A DNA stretch of 64,000 bases from Cupriavidus pinatubonensis (GCF_019602855.1 NZ_CP080767.1:3658001-3722000); one strand, 5' to 3'; positions 50,747 to 59,411 are shown, counted from the first letter of the stretch. Numbers and translations are program-made. The notes: generated by a model not told the origin, from the sequence alone.

Positions 50747-52414
50747 ATGGATCGCCGCACGTTCCTGATCGGCGCGTCCGCCGCGCTGGCCGGCTGCGAC
50801 CGGCTTGGCGATGCGTCGCGCCGCTTCCTGTCCGGTGTGGGATTTTATGAGCCCCCGCCTGTCGTGCTGCGTCCGGGCATGGCGCAGGGCCATGCATTGC
50901 GCGACGACGCGCGATTGCCGCCGCCCGACGGCGAATTACGCACGGACGTCGCCATTCTCGGCAGCGGTGCAGCAGGCCTGTCAGCCGCATGGCAACTCGC
51001 GCGCGCGGGCAAGCGCGATTTCATCGTGATCGACGGTCCCGAATTCGGCGGCAATACGGCGGCGGGGCAGTTCGGTGACCTGGGCTTTCCGCGCGGCGCG
51101 CACTACCTGCCGCTGCCGTCGGCGGAGTCGACGCATATGCGCGAGATGCTCGCCGACGTCGGCGTGATCGAACAGGATCCGTTCAGCGCGCGACCACGCT
51201 TCGATGAGCGCGCCGTTGTGCACGCGCCGGAAGAGCGGCACTTTCGCAACGGCCGGTGGCATGACGGCCTGTTGCCGAACGACGGACTCGAGGCCGACGA
51301 ACGCGCGCAGCATGCGCGCTTCTTCTCGCACATCAACGAACTCCGCGACACGCGCGGCAACGACGGGCGCCGCGTCTTCACCATTCCGCTCGCGCTGGCG
51401 TCGCGGGACCCGAAGTGGACAGCGCTCGATAGGCGCACTTTCCGTCAGTGGTTGCTCAACGAAGGCTTCACGTCATCGACGCTCCATGCCTACGCCGACT
51501 ATTGCTGCCGCGACGACTACGGCGCCGGCCACGATGTCGTCTCAGCATGGGCAGGCCTGCACTACTTCGCGAGCCGCGGCGGCCATGCGCAGAACGCCGC
51601 AGATGGCGCGGTGCTGACCTGGTCGGACGGGCTGCACGGACTGGTGTCGAAGCTGACTGCGCGAATCAGTGCACTCGCCGGCCGCCCGGACTGGCATCGC
51701 CCCGGCATGGCGCTCAAGGTGGAGGAATCGCGCGACGGCGTTGAGGTGCTCTGCACCGGCATGGCGGACGCGAACGGCGTACCGCGCACGGTGCGCTTGC
51801 GCGCGCGGCGCGTGATCTGCGCCATGCCGCTGCACGTGGCCGCGCACCTGATGCCGCTCGCGCGCTTCGGCTTCGACGCGACGCGCCACCTGCCACCCCA
51901 TGCGGCCTGGCTGGTGTCGAGCTTCCGGCTGCGTGGCTTTCCCGCCGAAGCACCGGGCGTGCCGCTGGCCTGGGACAATGTCGTCCATGGTTCCCGCGCC
52001 CTCGGCTATGTGGTGGCGACGCACCAGATGATCCGGCAAGCGCCACCGCCACGTACGGTCTTCACAGCCTATTGCCCGCTCGATCGTGCTGCGCTTGGCC
52101 ATTCCGCAGCGCCGGGCGAGGTGCGGCGCTGGCTGGCCGAAGCGACCCCGGGCGACCTGATGGACTACGCCGTGACCGACCTGCGCGAAGTCTACGGCCG
52201 TGGATTCTGGCGCCACGCCGATCGTGTGGAAATCACCGCACGCGGGCACGCCATGGCGTCGCCGTTGCCGGGTTTCCTGACCAACGCGGGCGCGGCGGCG
52301 CTGCGCGCGCTGGACGGGCCCATCCAGTTCGCGCACGCCGACCTGTCGGGGCTGTCGGTCTTCGAGGAGGCCGCCTGGTGGGGTACCCGGGCCGCCACAC
52401 GCATGGTTGGCTAG
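50747..52414 (+). CDS. Exported FAD-dependent amine-oxidase-like protein (Tat lipoprotein candidate)
   Basis: A 555-residue flavoprotein. The N-terminus MDRRTFLIGASAALAGCDRL has both a twin-arginine motif and a lipobox (LAGC, Cys17), so it is likely exported folded and lipid-anchored. The FAD motif VAILGSGAAGLSAAWQLARAG begins near residue 68, and the C-terminus (GPIQFAHADLSGLSVFEEAAWWGTRAA) is that of the amine oxidase/phytoene desaturase group. An ATG at 50747 is preferred to the GTG three bases earlier. Following the membrane aminopropyltransferase by 21 bases, it may oxidise the product amine outside the cytoplasm. Substrate unknown. Confidence 0.82.
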   Translation: MDRRTFLIGASAALAGCDRLGDASRRFLSGVGFYEPPPVVLRPGMAQGHALRDDARLPPPDGELRTDVAILGSGAAGLSAAWQLARAGKRDFIVIDGPEFGGNTAAGQFGDLGFPRGAHYLPLPSAESTHMREMLADVGVIEQDPFSARPRFDERAVVHAPEERHFRNGRWHDGLLPNDGLEADERAQHARFFSHINELRDTRGNDGRRVFTIPLALASRDPKWTALDRRTFRQWLLNEGFTSSTLHAYADYCCRDDYGAGHDVVSAWAGLHYFASRGGHAQNAADGAVLTWSDGLHGLVSKLTARISALAGRPDWHRPGMALKVEESRDGVEVLCTGMADANGVPRTVRLRARRVICAMPLHVAAHLMPLARFGFDATRHLPPHAAWLVSSFRLRGFPAEAPGVPLAWDNVVHGSRALGYVVATHQMIRQAPPPRTVFTAYCPLDRAALGHSAAPGEVRRWLAEATPGDLMDYAVTDLREVYGRGFWRHADRVEITARGHAMASPLPGFLTNAGAAALRALDGPIQFAHADLSGLSVFEEAAWWGTRAATRMVG

Positions 52415-52473
52415 CGATCATTACGCCACCGCGAGGCACGGCGCCATCCTGTAGAATTCGGGACGTCCCCATT

Positions 52474-52848
52474 GTGTTTCCGTTTCGCGTGCGCACCATC
52501 CGGCTCCTCCTGCTGGTTCTGATGCTGGCCTACATGCCGTTCCAGGCCTGGGCCGGTACCGCCGTGCACGTTTCCGATGCGGCCGCCTGCGTCACGCAGC
52601 ACGCCGACAACCACCGGGCCGGCCTGTGTGCTGCAGTGGAAGACGCCGCTCCCGGGGGCACCGCCCCTGCCGATGTGGCCGAGGCCGCCGAGTCTTCACC
52701 GCTCGGTGCCGACCTTGCGGAACAGCTTCTGCCCGCCCCCCAGTTGCGCGTCGTCGCCGGTTCCGCCCAGTCCGGGCTGCCGCGCTACGCCGGCGCTGCC
52801 CTGCCTGACCCCGACCTTCCTCTGCTGCCGCGTCCACCGCGCGGCTGA
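52474..52848 (+). CDS. Small exported protein of unknown function (weakly CzcI-like)
   Basis: A 124-residue protein starting at a GTG: a signal peptide (VRTIRLLLLVLMLAYMPFQAWAG) is followed by an Ala/Pro-rich mature part with two Cys (AACVTQHADNHRAGLCAAV) and a C-terminal PRYAGAALPDPDLPLLPRPP. The short signal followed by a Cys/His-containing mature part and Pro-rich end is reminiscent of CzcI-type metal-efflux accessory proteins, but similarity is only by eye. No czc genes are next to it. The start is uncertain, as the ribosome site is weak. Confidence 0.5.
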   Translation: MFPFRVRTIRLLLLVLMLAYMPFQAWAGTAVHVSDAAACVTQHADNHRAGLCAAVEDAAPGGTAPADVAEAAESSPLGADLAEQLLPAPQLRVVAGSAQSGLPRYAGAALPDPDLPLLPRPPRG

Positions 52849-52961
52849 TCCCCACCTGCGCGGCAATCGTCGCGCATGACCGTTCCTGCGTGCAGTGCCG
52901 TTGAAGCGCCGCGCGCGCCTGCGGCTCGTCCGCGTCTTTCCTGCTGTCTTGTTCCACACTC

Positions 52962-53840
52962 ATGAAACGCGTCCTGCTTTTCCTGGCGACCAACCTCGCC
53001 GTCATGCTTGTCCTCAGCATCACCGCCAGCGTCCTTGGCGTGAACCGCTTCCTGACCGCCAACGGTCTCAACTTCGGCATGCTGCTCGCTTTTGCCGCGC
53101 TGATGGGCTTCGGCGGCGCCTTCATTTCGCTGCTGATGTCGAAAACCATTGCCAAGTGGTCCACCAGTGCGCAGGTCATCACGCACCCGAGCACAAGCAG
53201 CGAACTGTGGCTGGTGCAGACCGTGCAGAAGCTGTCGCAGAAGGCCGGGTTGCCCATGCCGGAAGTGGCGATCTACGAGGGCGAGCCCAACGCGTTCGCG
53301 ACGGGCGCGACGAAGAACAGCTCGCTGGTCGCCGTTTCGACTGGCCTGCTGCAGTCGATGTCGCATGACGAGGTGGAAGCCGTGCTGGCGCACGAAGTGG
53401 CGCACATCGCCAATGGCGACATGGTCACGCTCACGCTGATCCAGGGCGTCGTCAACACGTTCGTGATCTTCCTTGCGCGCGTGGTCGGCTATTTCGTCGA
53501 TTCGATGCTGCGCAAGAACGACGAGGAGTCGAGCGGGCCCGGCATTGGCTACATGGTCACGGTGATCGTCTGCGAAATCGTCTTCGGCGTGCTGGCCAGC
53601 ATCATCGTGGCCGCCTTCTCGCGCCGTCGCGAGTTCCGTGCCGACGCCGGTGCGGCGAGCCTGATGGGCTCGCCCACGCCGATGGTGGGCGCATTGCGCC
53701 GCCTCGGCGGACTGGATGCCGACGGGTTGCCGCAGAACATGCAGGCCATGGGCATAGCAGGTGGAAAGTCGTGGATGGAGCTGTTCTCGAGCCATCCGCC
53801 GATCGAGCAGCGCATTGCGGCGCTGCAGTCGGCACGCTGA
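52962..53840 (+). CDS. htpX: HtpX membrane zinc metalloprotease
   Basis: A 292-residue M48 protease acting in quality control of inner-membrane proteins. Two N-terminal helices (residues 4-24 and 36-58) precede the zinc motif HEVAH at 144-148 (AVLAHEVAHIANGDM); the third ligand Glu lies in RRREFRADAGAASLMG. Two more hydrophobic segments follow the active site (TLIQGVVNTFVIFLARVVGYF, IGYMVTVIVCEIVFGVLASI). Length and motif match E. coli HtpX. It is not tightly linked to the preceding genes but lies close to the SPFH/DUF350 locus, which is of interest for membrane stress. Confidence 0.95.
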   Translation: MKRVLLFLATNLAVMLVLSITASVLGVNRFLTANGLNFGMLLAFAALMGFGGAFISLLMSKTIAKWSTSAQVITHPSTSSELWLVQTVQKLSQKAGLPMPEVAIYEGEPNAFATGATKNSSLVAVSTGLLQSMSHDEVEAVLAHEVAHIANGDMVTLTLIQGVVNTFVIFLARVVGYFVDSMLRKNDEESSGPGIGYMVTVIVCEIVFGVLASIIVAAFSRRREFRADAGAASLMGSPTPMVGALRRLGGLDADGLPQNMQAMGIAGGKSWMELFSSHPPIEQRIAALQSAR

Positions 53841-53919
53841 AGCCGATCCATCGCTGCGACCCGCGCCGGGGCCTCGGCGGCCCGGGCGGTGTCGCAGGCA
53901 TCCTGTCAGGGAGCAAGAG

Positions 53920-54981
53920 ATGCAAGCGAACCTGTTGGACATAACAAGTACCGCCTGGCGCGCCGCCCTGGGGCGCTGCAGCCATGATTGCCACCACACG
54001 CCTGGGTGGCTGAAGACAGCGGAGCGCAGCGAACGCGGGCGGGCGTTTGCGGTGCACGTGACGAACGGCACCCACGAACTGCTCGTGCCGTTCGTGCGCC
54101 GCGAGATTACCGAAGGCCTGTGGGACGCCACCTCGGCGTACGGGTACGGTGGTCCGCTCACCAGCACGAGCGCGCCACCGGATTTCGCCGATGCGGCGTT
54201 CCGGGCCGCGGTGCAGATGCTGCGTGAAGCCGGCTGCGTGGCCTGCTTTCTGCGCCTGCACCCGCTGCTGAACGCGCACTGGAAAAGTTCGCTGGGCCTT
54301 GTGCTCAAGCAGGGACTGACCGTATCGGTCGACCTGACGAAGCCGCCCGAGAAACTCTGGCAGGAGACCCAGTCGCGCCACAAGCTTGGCATCAACCGCG
54401 CCCGGCGCGCTGGCGTGATGGTACGGCTCGACAAGAACTTCGAAACGCTCTCGCGGTTCATCGACATCTACAACCAGACCATGACGCGCCGCTGCGCAAC
54501 GGACTACTACTTCTTCGACAAGCAGTACTACCGTTCGCTGGTGGATGACCTCGGCGATGATTTGTTGCTGATGGTGGCGGAGGAAGCTGACAAGGTCATT
54601 GGCGGCGCACTGTTCACCCTCGCGCGGCGGTCCGGCATCATGCAGTACCACCTGTCAGGATCGGACTGGGACTACCGCCACCGGCAGCCGACTAAGATCA
54701 TCATCCACACCGCACGCGAATGGGGCCGCATGAACGGCTTCTCGCGACTGCATCTTGGCGGCGGCCTCGGGTCGGCCGCGGACTCGCTGCATGAATTCAA
54801 GCGTGGATTCTCGCCGGACACCCACGTCTTCGCCACGCAGCGCGTGGTCATCAATCCCGAAGCTTACCGAGCCTTGTCGGAAGGACGGAGTACCTCGACG
54901 GACGATCTGAGCGGCTATTTTCCGGCCTACCGGCAGCCTATTCCCGTCAGGGTGCCGGCGGGCAGCAGGCTCGCTGTCTGA
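53920..54981 (+). CDS. FemAB/BioF2-like GNAT-fold protein
   Basis: A 353-residue protein of the FemAB-related (peptidoglycan-bridge/exopolysaccharide) acyltransferase group. The first half holds LVPFVRREITEGLWDATSAYGYGGP; the second half has the GNAT-like core LWQETQSRHKLGINRARRAGVMVRLDKN, IDIYNQTMTRRCATDYYFF and KRGFSPDTHVF. Such proteins add amino acids or acyl groups to cell-envelope polymers using aminoacyl-tRNA or acyl donors. The start at 53920 follows AGGGAG. Substrate and partners are not evident. Confidence 0.8.
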   Translation: MQANLLDITSTAWRAALGRCSHDCHHTPGWLKTAERSERGRAFAVHVTNGTHELLVPFVRREITEGLWDATSAYGYGGPLTSTSAPPDFADAAFRAAVQMLREAGCVACFLRLHPLLNAHWKSSLGLVLKQGLTVSVDLTKPPEKLWQETQSRHKLGINRARRAGVMVRLDKNFETLSRFIDIYNQTMTRRCATDYYFFDKQYYRSLVDDLGDDLLLMVAEEADKVIGGALFTLARRSGIMQYHLSGSDWDYRHRQPTKIIIHTAREWGRMNGFSRLHLGGGLGSAADSLHEFKRGFSPDTHVFATQRVVINPEAYRALSEGRSTSTDDLSGYFPAYRQPIPVRVPAGSRLAV

Positions 54982-54985
54982 GCGC

Positions 54986-55390
54986 TCATTCGGTGACGCG
55001 GCCGCGCAGCGCCTTGACCTGGCTGCGCTGGCTCTTGCCCTCCAGGCGGCGCTTGCGCGAAGCGAGCGTCGGTCTTGTCGCACGGCGCGTGCGCGGTGGT
55101 GTTGCCACGCTGGCGACCAGTTCGTGCAGACGCCGAATCGCATCGTCGCGGTTCAGCTCGAGGCTGCGATGCTGCTGCGCCTTGATGACGACCACGCCAT
55201 CGCGCGTGATGCGGTGGTCATGCAGTTGCAGCAGCCGTTCCTTGTGGTCGGGCGCGAGCGAAGACGTGCGCACGTCGTAGCGCAGATGCACCGCGTTAGA
55301 CACCTTGTTGATGTTCTGCCCGCCCGCGCCCTGCGCGCGAATCGCCGTGATGTCGTACTCGTGGTGGGGAATCAGGAAATCGTCGGGCAT
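54986..55390 (-). CDS. arfB: ArfB (YaeJ) ribosome-rescue peptidyl-tRNA hydrolase
   Basis: A 134-residue class I release-factor-like protein with the GGQ motif at residues 23-25 (RAQGAGGQNINKVSNAVHL) and a basic C-terminal tail (RRATRPTLASRKRRLEGKSQRSQVKALRGR) that enters the empty mRNA channel of stalled ribosomes. The start at 55390 (MPDDFLIPHHEYDITAIRAQ) is preferred over an ATG seven codons upstream. It is convergent with the FemAB-like gene with four bases between stops. Confidence 0.95.
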   Translation of the reverse strand: MPDDFLIPHHEYDITAIRAQGAGGQNINKVSNAVHLRYDVRTSSLAPDHKERLLQLHDHRITRDGVVVIKAQQHRSLELNRDDAIRRLHELVASVATPPRTRRATRPTLASRKRRLEGKSQRSQVKALRGRVTE

Positions 55391-55427
55391 GCACGCATCA
55401 TAGCAAGCCACATGCCCGAGAATTTCG

Positions 55428-55850
55428 CTACGCCGACGGCGCGATGTTCTGGTTCACGCAGAACAGGTCGTCCGGGTCGTACTTCTGCTTGATGCGCGCC
55501 AGCCGTTCGTAGTTGGGGCCATAGGCTGCGCCCACGCGTGCCGCTTCGTCCTCGGTCAGGTTATCCACAGTCATGCCGTACTTGCGCGTCAGCCAGCCGA
55601 AGCCGCCGCCAAGCGTCAGCCCGGCCACACCGGCGGTCGAGTTGATGCCCAGCGGCGTCGCCAGCCCACAAGCCTGGGCCTCGTGGTCGAAGTCCGCCAG
55701 CAGCGCACCGGGCTCGACCCAGGCACGCCGCGAACCAGTGTCGATATGGACCGCGCGCATCGGCGACAGCTCGCGGTTCAGCGACGCAAATTGCGCGCCA
55801 CGTGCGGCAACGCACCGACATAGCGTGCCTCTAGACAGAATCGGCTTAAG
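55428..55850 (-). pseudogene. Broken FAD-linked (berberine-bridge-like) oxidase
   Basis: The frame reads RAVHIDTGSRRAWVEPGALLADFDHEAQACGLATPLG, then GVAGLTLGGGFGWLTRKYGMTVDNL: the FAD-binding PCMH part of a BBE-type oxidase. It then jumps directly to the C-terminal BBE segment (YGPNYERLARIKQKYDPDDLFCVNQNI). About 250-300 residues of substrate domain are missing, and upstream of 55760 the expected GGGHN FAD motif is lost, with no usable start. This is an internal-deletion pseudogene of an enzyme about 450-500 residues long. Confidence 0.8.
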
Positions 55851-56001
55851 CGCCGCACCAATGTGGACGGAAGTGTTTCAACGACGATGTGCCGCACATT
55901 CCGCTGCGCGGACCGTATCGCGCCACATCTGGCGGGCTTTCGATGCAGAGTTGCCCTCGATACCCTGGCCAATTGGTTGCAGCGGCGACACGTATATCGC
56001 A

Positions 56002-56838
56002 CTACCGCCACGCGTAGCCAAGCCCGATACCATAGGTGATCTGGTTGCGTGTGCCGCGCTGGGTGACGATGGGACTGTCGGCGGCATCTCCGGCCAGGCG
56101 CTGCGCATAGACCATGGCGCCGGCGTACCAGTTTTTGTCGATCCGGTAGAGGAGCGCCAGCCAGCCGGTGTACTGCTCCAGTCCACCGCCCGGGTTGTAC
56201 GCGGGCAAGCCGCTCGCGGCCGAATCGGCTTGCGTCACGCCGAAATAGGTGCGGTTGAAGCTGTCGCTGACCCACGTGGCACCCAGCCCCAGGCCGGCAT
56301 AGACGCGGTGGTGTACCGGGACCCAGGCCGACGCGTTGGCCGTCACGCGCGCGCCGCCGTAGACGATGCCCGCATTCGTCATCACATTGACGCCGCCGCG
56401 CAGGCGAAACGGGATGGAACCCTCGTGCAGGTACTCATAGCCCATCCAGCCACCGGCCTCGACCGTGGTGTCGATGTCATGGATGCGCGACACGACCGGG
56501 TCATCGACGCCGCTGCGTCCGAGTCGCAGCGATGCTGCCGGACCCCACTGGAAGCCGGTCAGCCCGCCGAAGTTGAATTGCGCATACGGCCCGTACCACT
56601 CGATCAGGCGGCCGCCGGGCGTGACGTAGCGCAGGCCTGGCACGACGCCGACTATGCGGTCCTTGCCACCGGCGTATTGAGTGGTGGTGCCGATGCCCAG
56701 ACCCACCATATTGGGCAGTTCGCCCGGCAGGTCGACCGGTGACGCGATGCTGCCGGCACTGGCCAGTGCCATCGCCGCGCCCACCAGGCCAGAGCGTGCA
56801 ATACGCCGGATCTGTCCCGCCAGTGCCGTCAATCCCAT
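56002..56838 (-). CDS. MipA/OmpV-family outer-membrane protein
   Basis: A 278-residue outer-membrane beta-barrel protein. A signal peptide ends around AGSIASP (residue 34). The barrel has the MipA/OmpV pattern NMVGLGIGTTTQYAGGKDRIVGVVPGLRY near the start and ITYGIGLGYAWR at the end, finishing in an aromatic strand with C-terminal Arg. The family includes MltA-interacting protein and the antibiotic-response porin OmpV. It is divergent from a small exported-protein gene across 267 bases. Confidence 0.88.
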   Translation of the reverse strand: MGLTALAGQIRRIARSGLVGAAMALASAGSIASPVDLPGELPNMVGLGIGTTTQYAGGKDRIVGVVPGLRYVTPGGRLIEWYGPYAQFNFGGLTGFQWGPAASLRLGRSGVDDPVVSRIHDIDTTVEAGGWMGYEYLHEGSIPFRLRGGVNVMTNAGIVYGGARVTANASAWVPVHHRVYAGLGLGATWVSDSFNRTYFGVTQADSAASGLPAYNPGGGLEQYTGWLALLYRIDKNWYAGAMVYAQRLAGDAADSPIVTQRGTRNQITYGIGLGYAWR

Positions 56839-57105
56839 TTTCCTTCTCTTCCGGACCCGTCAGATCAAGCCAATTTATCAGCACATCCGCGCGCGCCGGC
56901 CGGCTTCACGATATGAAAGTTTTCGGAAACGCGGCGAAAGCGGCATTCCGGCACATCGCTCTACGGCGGCGTACTGCGGCGTAGCGTCCATCGGAATTGC
57001 GACTAATATGAAAGCGCGCCAGCCGGCACACACATTGCGCGGGCGAAGCGGCAGAGGCGCTGCCAAGGCGGGCGGTCCGCATACCGGCCCGCACAGGAGT
57101 GTGCA

Positions 57106-57489
57106 ATGACTACCAGGCAAAAACTGCAGGCATTGACCGCCGCGGCGTGCATGACGCTGGCCGTGGCATCGGGAATGGCCCGGGCCGACGAGGTTCCGCT
57201 GGTAACGGGCAAACAGTGGACCGAGTCTTCGGAGCAGATGAAGAAGGCTTACCTCGTGGGCATTGCCAACGTCGTGCAGGTCGACATCGCCTATCACGCC
57301 GGCAAGGCTCCGCCCGACACGCAGACCATCGTGCCGCGCCTGGCCAGAGGCCTGAAAGGACAAACGCTCGATTCGGTCCGCGTGGGGCTGGACCGCTGGT
57401 ACGCCGCCCACCCCGACCGCCTGCAGCGGCCGGTGATCGAGACCATCTGGTTCGAGATGGTGGTACCTGGACTGCAGGCCAACAAGTAG
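57106..57489 (+). CDS. Hypothetical periplasmic protein
   Basis: A 127-residue protein with a signal peptide (MTTRQKLQALTAAACMTLAVASGMARA) and a mostly helical mature part containing WTESSEQMKKAYLVGIANVVQVDIAY and a C-terminal WYAAHPDRLQRPVIETIWFEMVVPGLQ. The C-terminal segment suggests a small all-alpha fold, but I do not recognise the family. It precedes a glycine-zipper lipoprotein gene by 16 bases, so both may act in the envelope. Confidence 0.75.
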   Translation: MTTRQKLQALTAAACMTLAVASGMARADEVPLVTGKQWTESSEQMKKAYLVGIANVVQVDIAYHAGKAPPDTQTIVPRLARGLKGQTLDSVRVGLDRWYAAHPDRLQRPVIETIWFEMVVPGLQANK

Positions 57490-57505
57490 GGCTAGGGGTT
57501 AGGCC

Positions 57506-57739
57506 ATGACACGACTTCAATGGATCGGCGCGGCGCTGGTGCTGGGTAGCGTTACCGCATGCACGGGCATGTCGCCGGAGCAGCAAGGGACGATGTCCGG
57601 AGCGGCGATCGGTGCCGCAGCGGGTGCCGGCATAGCCGCCATCGCCGGCGGCAGCGGCTGGACCGGCGCGGCCATCGGCGCGGTGGCCGGCGGTGTCGCG
57701 GGCAATATCAAGGGTCGGAACGAGCAGCAGCGATATTGA
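57506..57739 (+). CDS. Glycine-zipper lipoprotein
   Basis: A 77-residue lipoprotein: signal with lipobox VTAC (Cys19), then a glycine-zipper stretch (GAAIGAAAGAGIAAIAGG, then GAAIGAVAGGVAGNI) with GxxxG spacing that forms paired membrane helices. Such proteins are common envelope-stress lipoproteins. It is co-directional with the hypothetical periplasmic gene upstream. The start at 57506 gives the lipoprotein signal directly. Confidence 0.82.
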   Translation: MTRLQWIGAALVLGSVTACTGMSPEQQGTMSGAAIGAAAGAGIAAIAGGSGWTGAAIGAVAGGVAGNIKGRNEQQRY

Positions 57740-58009
57740 CCACGGAGGGCCCTCGCATGCTTTCGGGGGCTCGCCATAGCACTCATCTGTCCACCGAAAG
57801 CACAGGCTTCCGACGGAAGCGCTTGCACAGCCTCCGCCATACACTCCACAGGCGCCGGATTGCTCCTCTCGATACTTGAAAGGGCAGCGAATGGGCGGGC
57901 TGCCGCTTGCCCAAGCCGACCAATGCAATGTCGCATGCGCGGCCGATCACCAGGCATAGGCGCATTGGGCCTGTGCGCGACGTTACTGTCTGAATCCACC
58001 TTGGAAATT

Positions 58010-58085
58010 TGGCGCGCCCGGCTGGGATCGAACCAGCAACCCCTGCCTTCGGAGGGCAGTACTCTATCCATTGAGCTACGGGCGC
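58010..58085 (-). tRNA. tRNA-Arg (anticodon CCG)
   Basis: A 76-nucleotide tRNA on the minus strand with the 3' CCA encoded. The acceptor pairs GCGCCCG with CGGGCGC, the anticodon stem CTGCC/GGCAG encloses CTCCGAA, giving CCG for codon CGG, and the T-arm has the TTCGATC loop. The discriminator base is G. The stretch from the glycine-zipper gene to this tRNA (57740-58009) holds nothing else recognisable. Confidence 0.95.
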
Positions 58086-58434
58086 GCGGAGAGCGGTCTG
58101 GCACGCGTGGCAGGCACTGCCACGACTGTGCAACCAGTGCGACGAGTGAATGCCGCCGCAGAGAAGTCGCATAGGATACCGCGTTTGTCGTGACGCGTCC
58201 ATGCGCGGGAATCCGGGGAGGTCACCGGACGTCTCGGAACCGTCTCTTTTGGCCCAGCCATGAGGCCTTTGGGGCTATAATCGCGAGCTATTTCCGTTAT
58301 AACGCAGCGCGCTGCGGTCGTAGACGGGGGACAGTACTGAACAACCACGCAATCAGAGGACCCATCCACCAAGGGCCCGATAAATCAAGCCGAGCGTGAG
58401 CGGCTGAAGTTTCCTGCAAAACTGAGAGTTCTGT
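58086..58434. promoter_or_regulatory. tRNA/cytochrome divergent gap with a -10 element
   Basis: A 349-base gap without genes. A perfect TATAAT lies at 58276-58281; a TTTGGC about 22 bases upstream is a poor -35. The position, about 155 bases before the diheme cytochrome start, leaves a long 5' leader. The tRNA promoter should also lie here. Confidence 0.45.
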
Positions 58435-59328
58435 ATGAGCGACGTCCAACACCAACACGACGAACACGAGTCTCCCATCAAAACGCCGAAGCAGCTGATC
58501 GCGGTAGTGATCGCTGCCTTCCTGGTTCCGATCATCGTGATCATCCTGCTGGTCAATTTTGTCGGCCATGGCTCCAAGGAAGGTGCCGGGTCGGTCACTA
58601 CGGCGGAAGCCATCAATGACCGCATCAAGCCGGTCGCTTCGCTCGAGATCAAGGACGCCAACGCACCGCGGGTCTACAAGACCGGTGAACAGGTCTACAA
58701 GGAAGTCTGCGCCGCTTGCCACGCCACTGGCGCGGCGGGTGCGCCGAAGTACAGCAATGCCGGCGACTGGGCCCCGCGCATCGGCCAGGGCTTCGACGGC
58801 CTGCTCAAGTCCGTCCTGAACGGCAAGGGCGCCATGCAGCCGCGCGCCGGCACGACGCCGGACGACTATAGCGACTATGAATTGGGCCGTGCCGTGGTCT
58901 ACATGGCCGACGCTGGCGGCGCCAAGTTCCCCGAGCCTGCTGCGCCTGCTGCCGCGGCTCCGGCCACCGCCGCGGCGTCTGACGCTGGCGCTGCTGCCCC
59001 GGCAGCCGCCGCTGCTCCGGCTCCTGCGGCAGCACCGGCTCCCGCCGCAGCCGCGCCGGCCCCGGCTGCCGCACCCGTTGCTGCGTCCGCCGACGTGGGC
59101 AAGAAGGTCTATGACCAGGTTTGCGCAGCCTGCCACGCCGCTGGCGTTGCCGGCGCACCGAAGTTCGGCGACAAGGCCGCCTGGGCGCCGCGCCTGAAGG
59201 AAGGCATGGATGCCGTCCACAACTTCGCGCTGAAGGGCAAGGGCGTAATGCCGCCGAAGGGTGGTTATGCCGGCGCGGACGCCGACGTAATTGCAGCGGC
59301 CGACTACATGGCCAACGCCGCCAAGTAA
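58435..59328 (+). CDS. Membrane-anchored diheme cytochrome c5-type protein
   Basis: A 297-residue cytochrome. One N-terminal membrane helix (residues about 19-43, LIAVVIAAFLVPIIVIILLV) anchors two cytochrome-c5-like domains with heme motifs CAACH near residues 93 and 231. They are joined by an Ala/Pro linker of about 55 residues (170-222) that should act as a flexible spacer between the domains. The two domains share KVYDQVCAACHAAG/QVYKEVCAACHATG, a clear duplication. Likely an electron carrier to terminal oxidases. A terminator follows directly. Confidence 0.93.
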   Translation: MSDVQHQHDEHESPIKTPKQLIAVVIAAFLVPIIVIILLVNFVGHGSKEGAGSVTTAEAINDRIKPVASLEIKDANAPRVYKTGEQVYKEVCAACHATGAAGAPKYSNAGDWAPRIGQGFDGLLKSVLNGKGAMQPRAGTTPDDYSDYELGRAVVYMADAGGAKFPEPAAPAAAAPATAAASDAGAAAPAAAAAPAPAAAPAPAAAAPAPAAAPVAASADVGKKVYDQVCAACHAAGVAGAPKFGDKAAWAPRLKEGMDAVHNFALKGKGVMPPKGGYAGADADVIAAADYMANAAK

Positions 59329-59350
59329 TTCCGGCTCCGGATACAGAAAA

Positions 59351-59380
59351 GCCCGCGACATGTTCGCGGGCTTTTTTTCG
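59351..59380 (+). terminator. Rho-independent terminator of the diheme cytochrome gene
   Basis: Stem GCCCGCGA/TCGCGGGC with a five-base loop, followed by seven T. It lies 22 bases after the stop and separates the cytochrome gene from convergent hemN. Confidence 0.9.
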
Positions 59381-59411
59381 TCCGTCGTTCTGGCGTCGTT
59401 GCGCCTCGGCC

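Noticed and set aside
52474..52848. Assignment of the small exported protein as CzcI
   Set aside because: Similarity is limited to general layout (signal, few Cys/His, Pro-rich end) and no czc genes are adjacent, so the name is not used.
58935..59090. GC-rich near-repeats in the diheme cytochrome gene considered as an independent repeat element
   Set aside because: They are explained by an Ala/Pro linker coded by a few codons; period and sequence are irregular.
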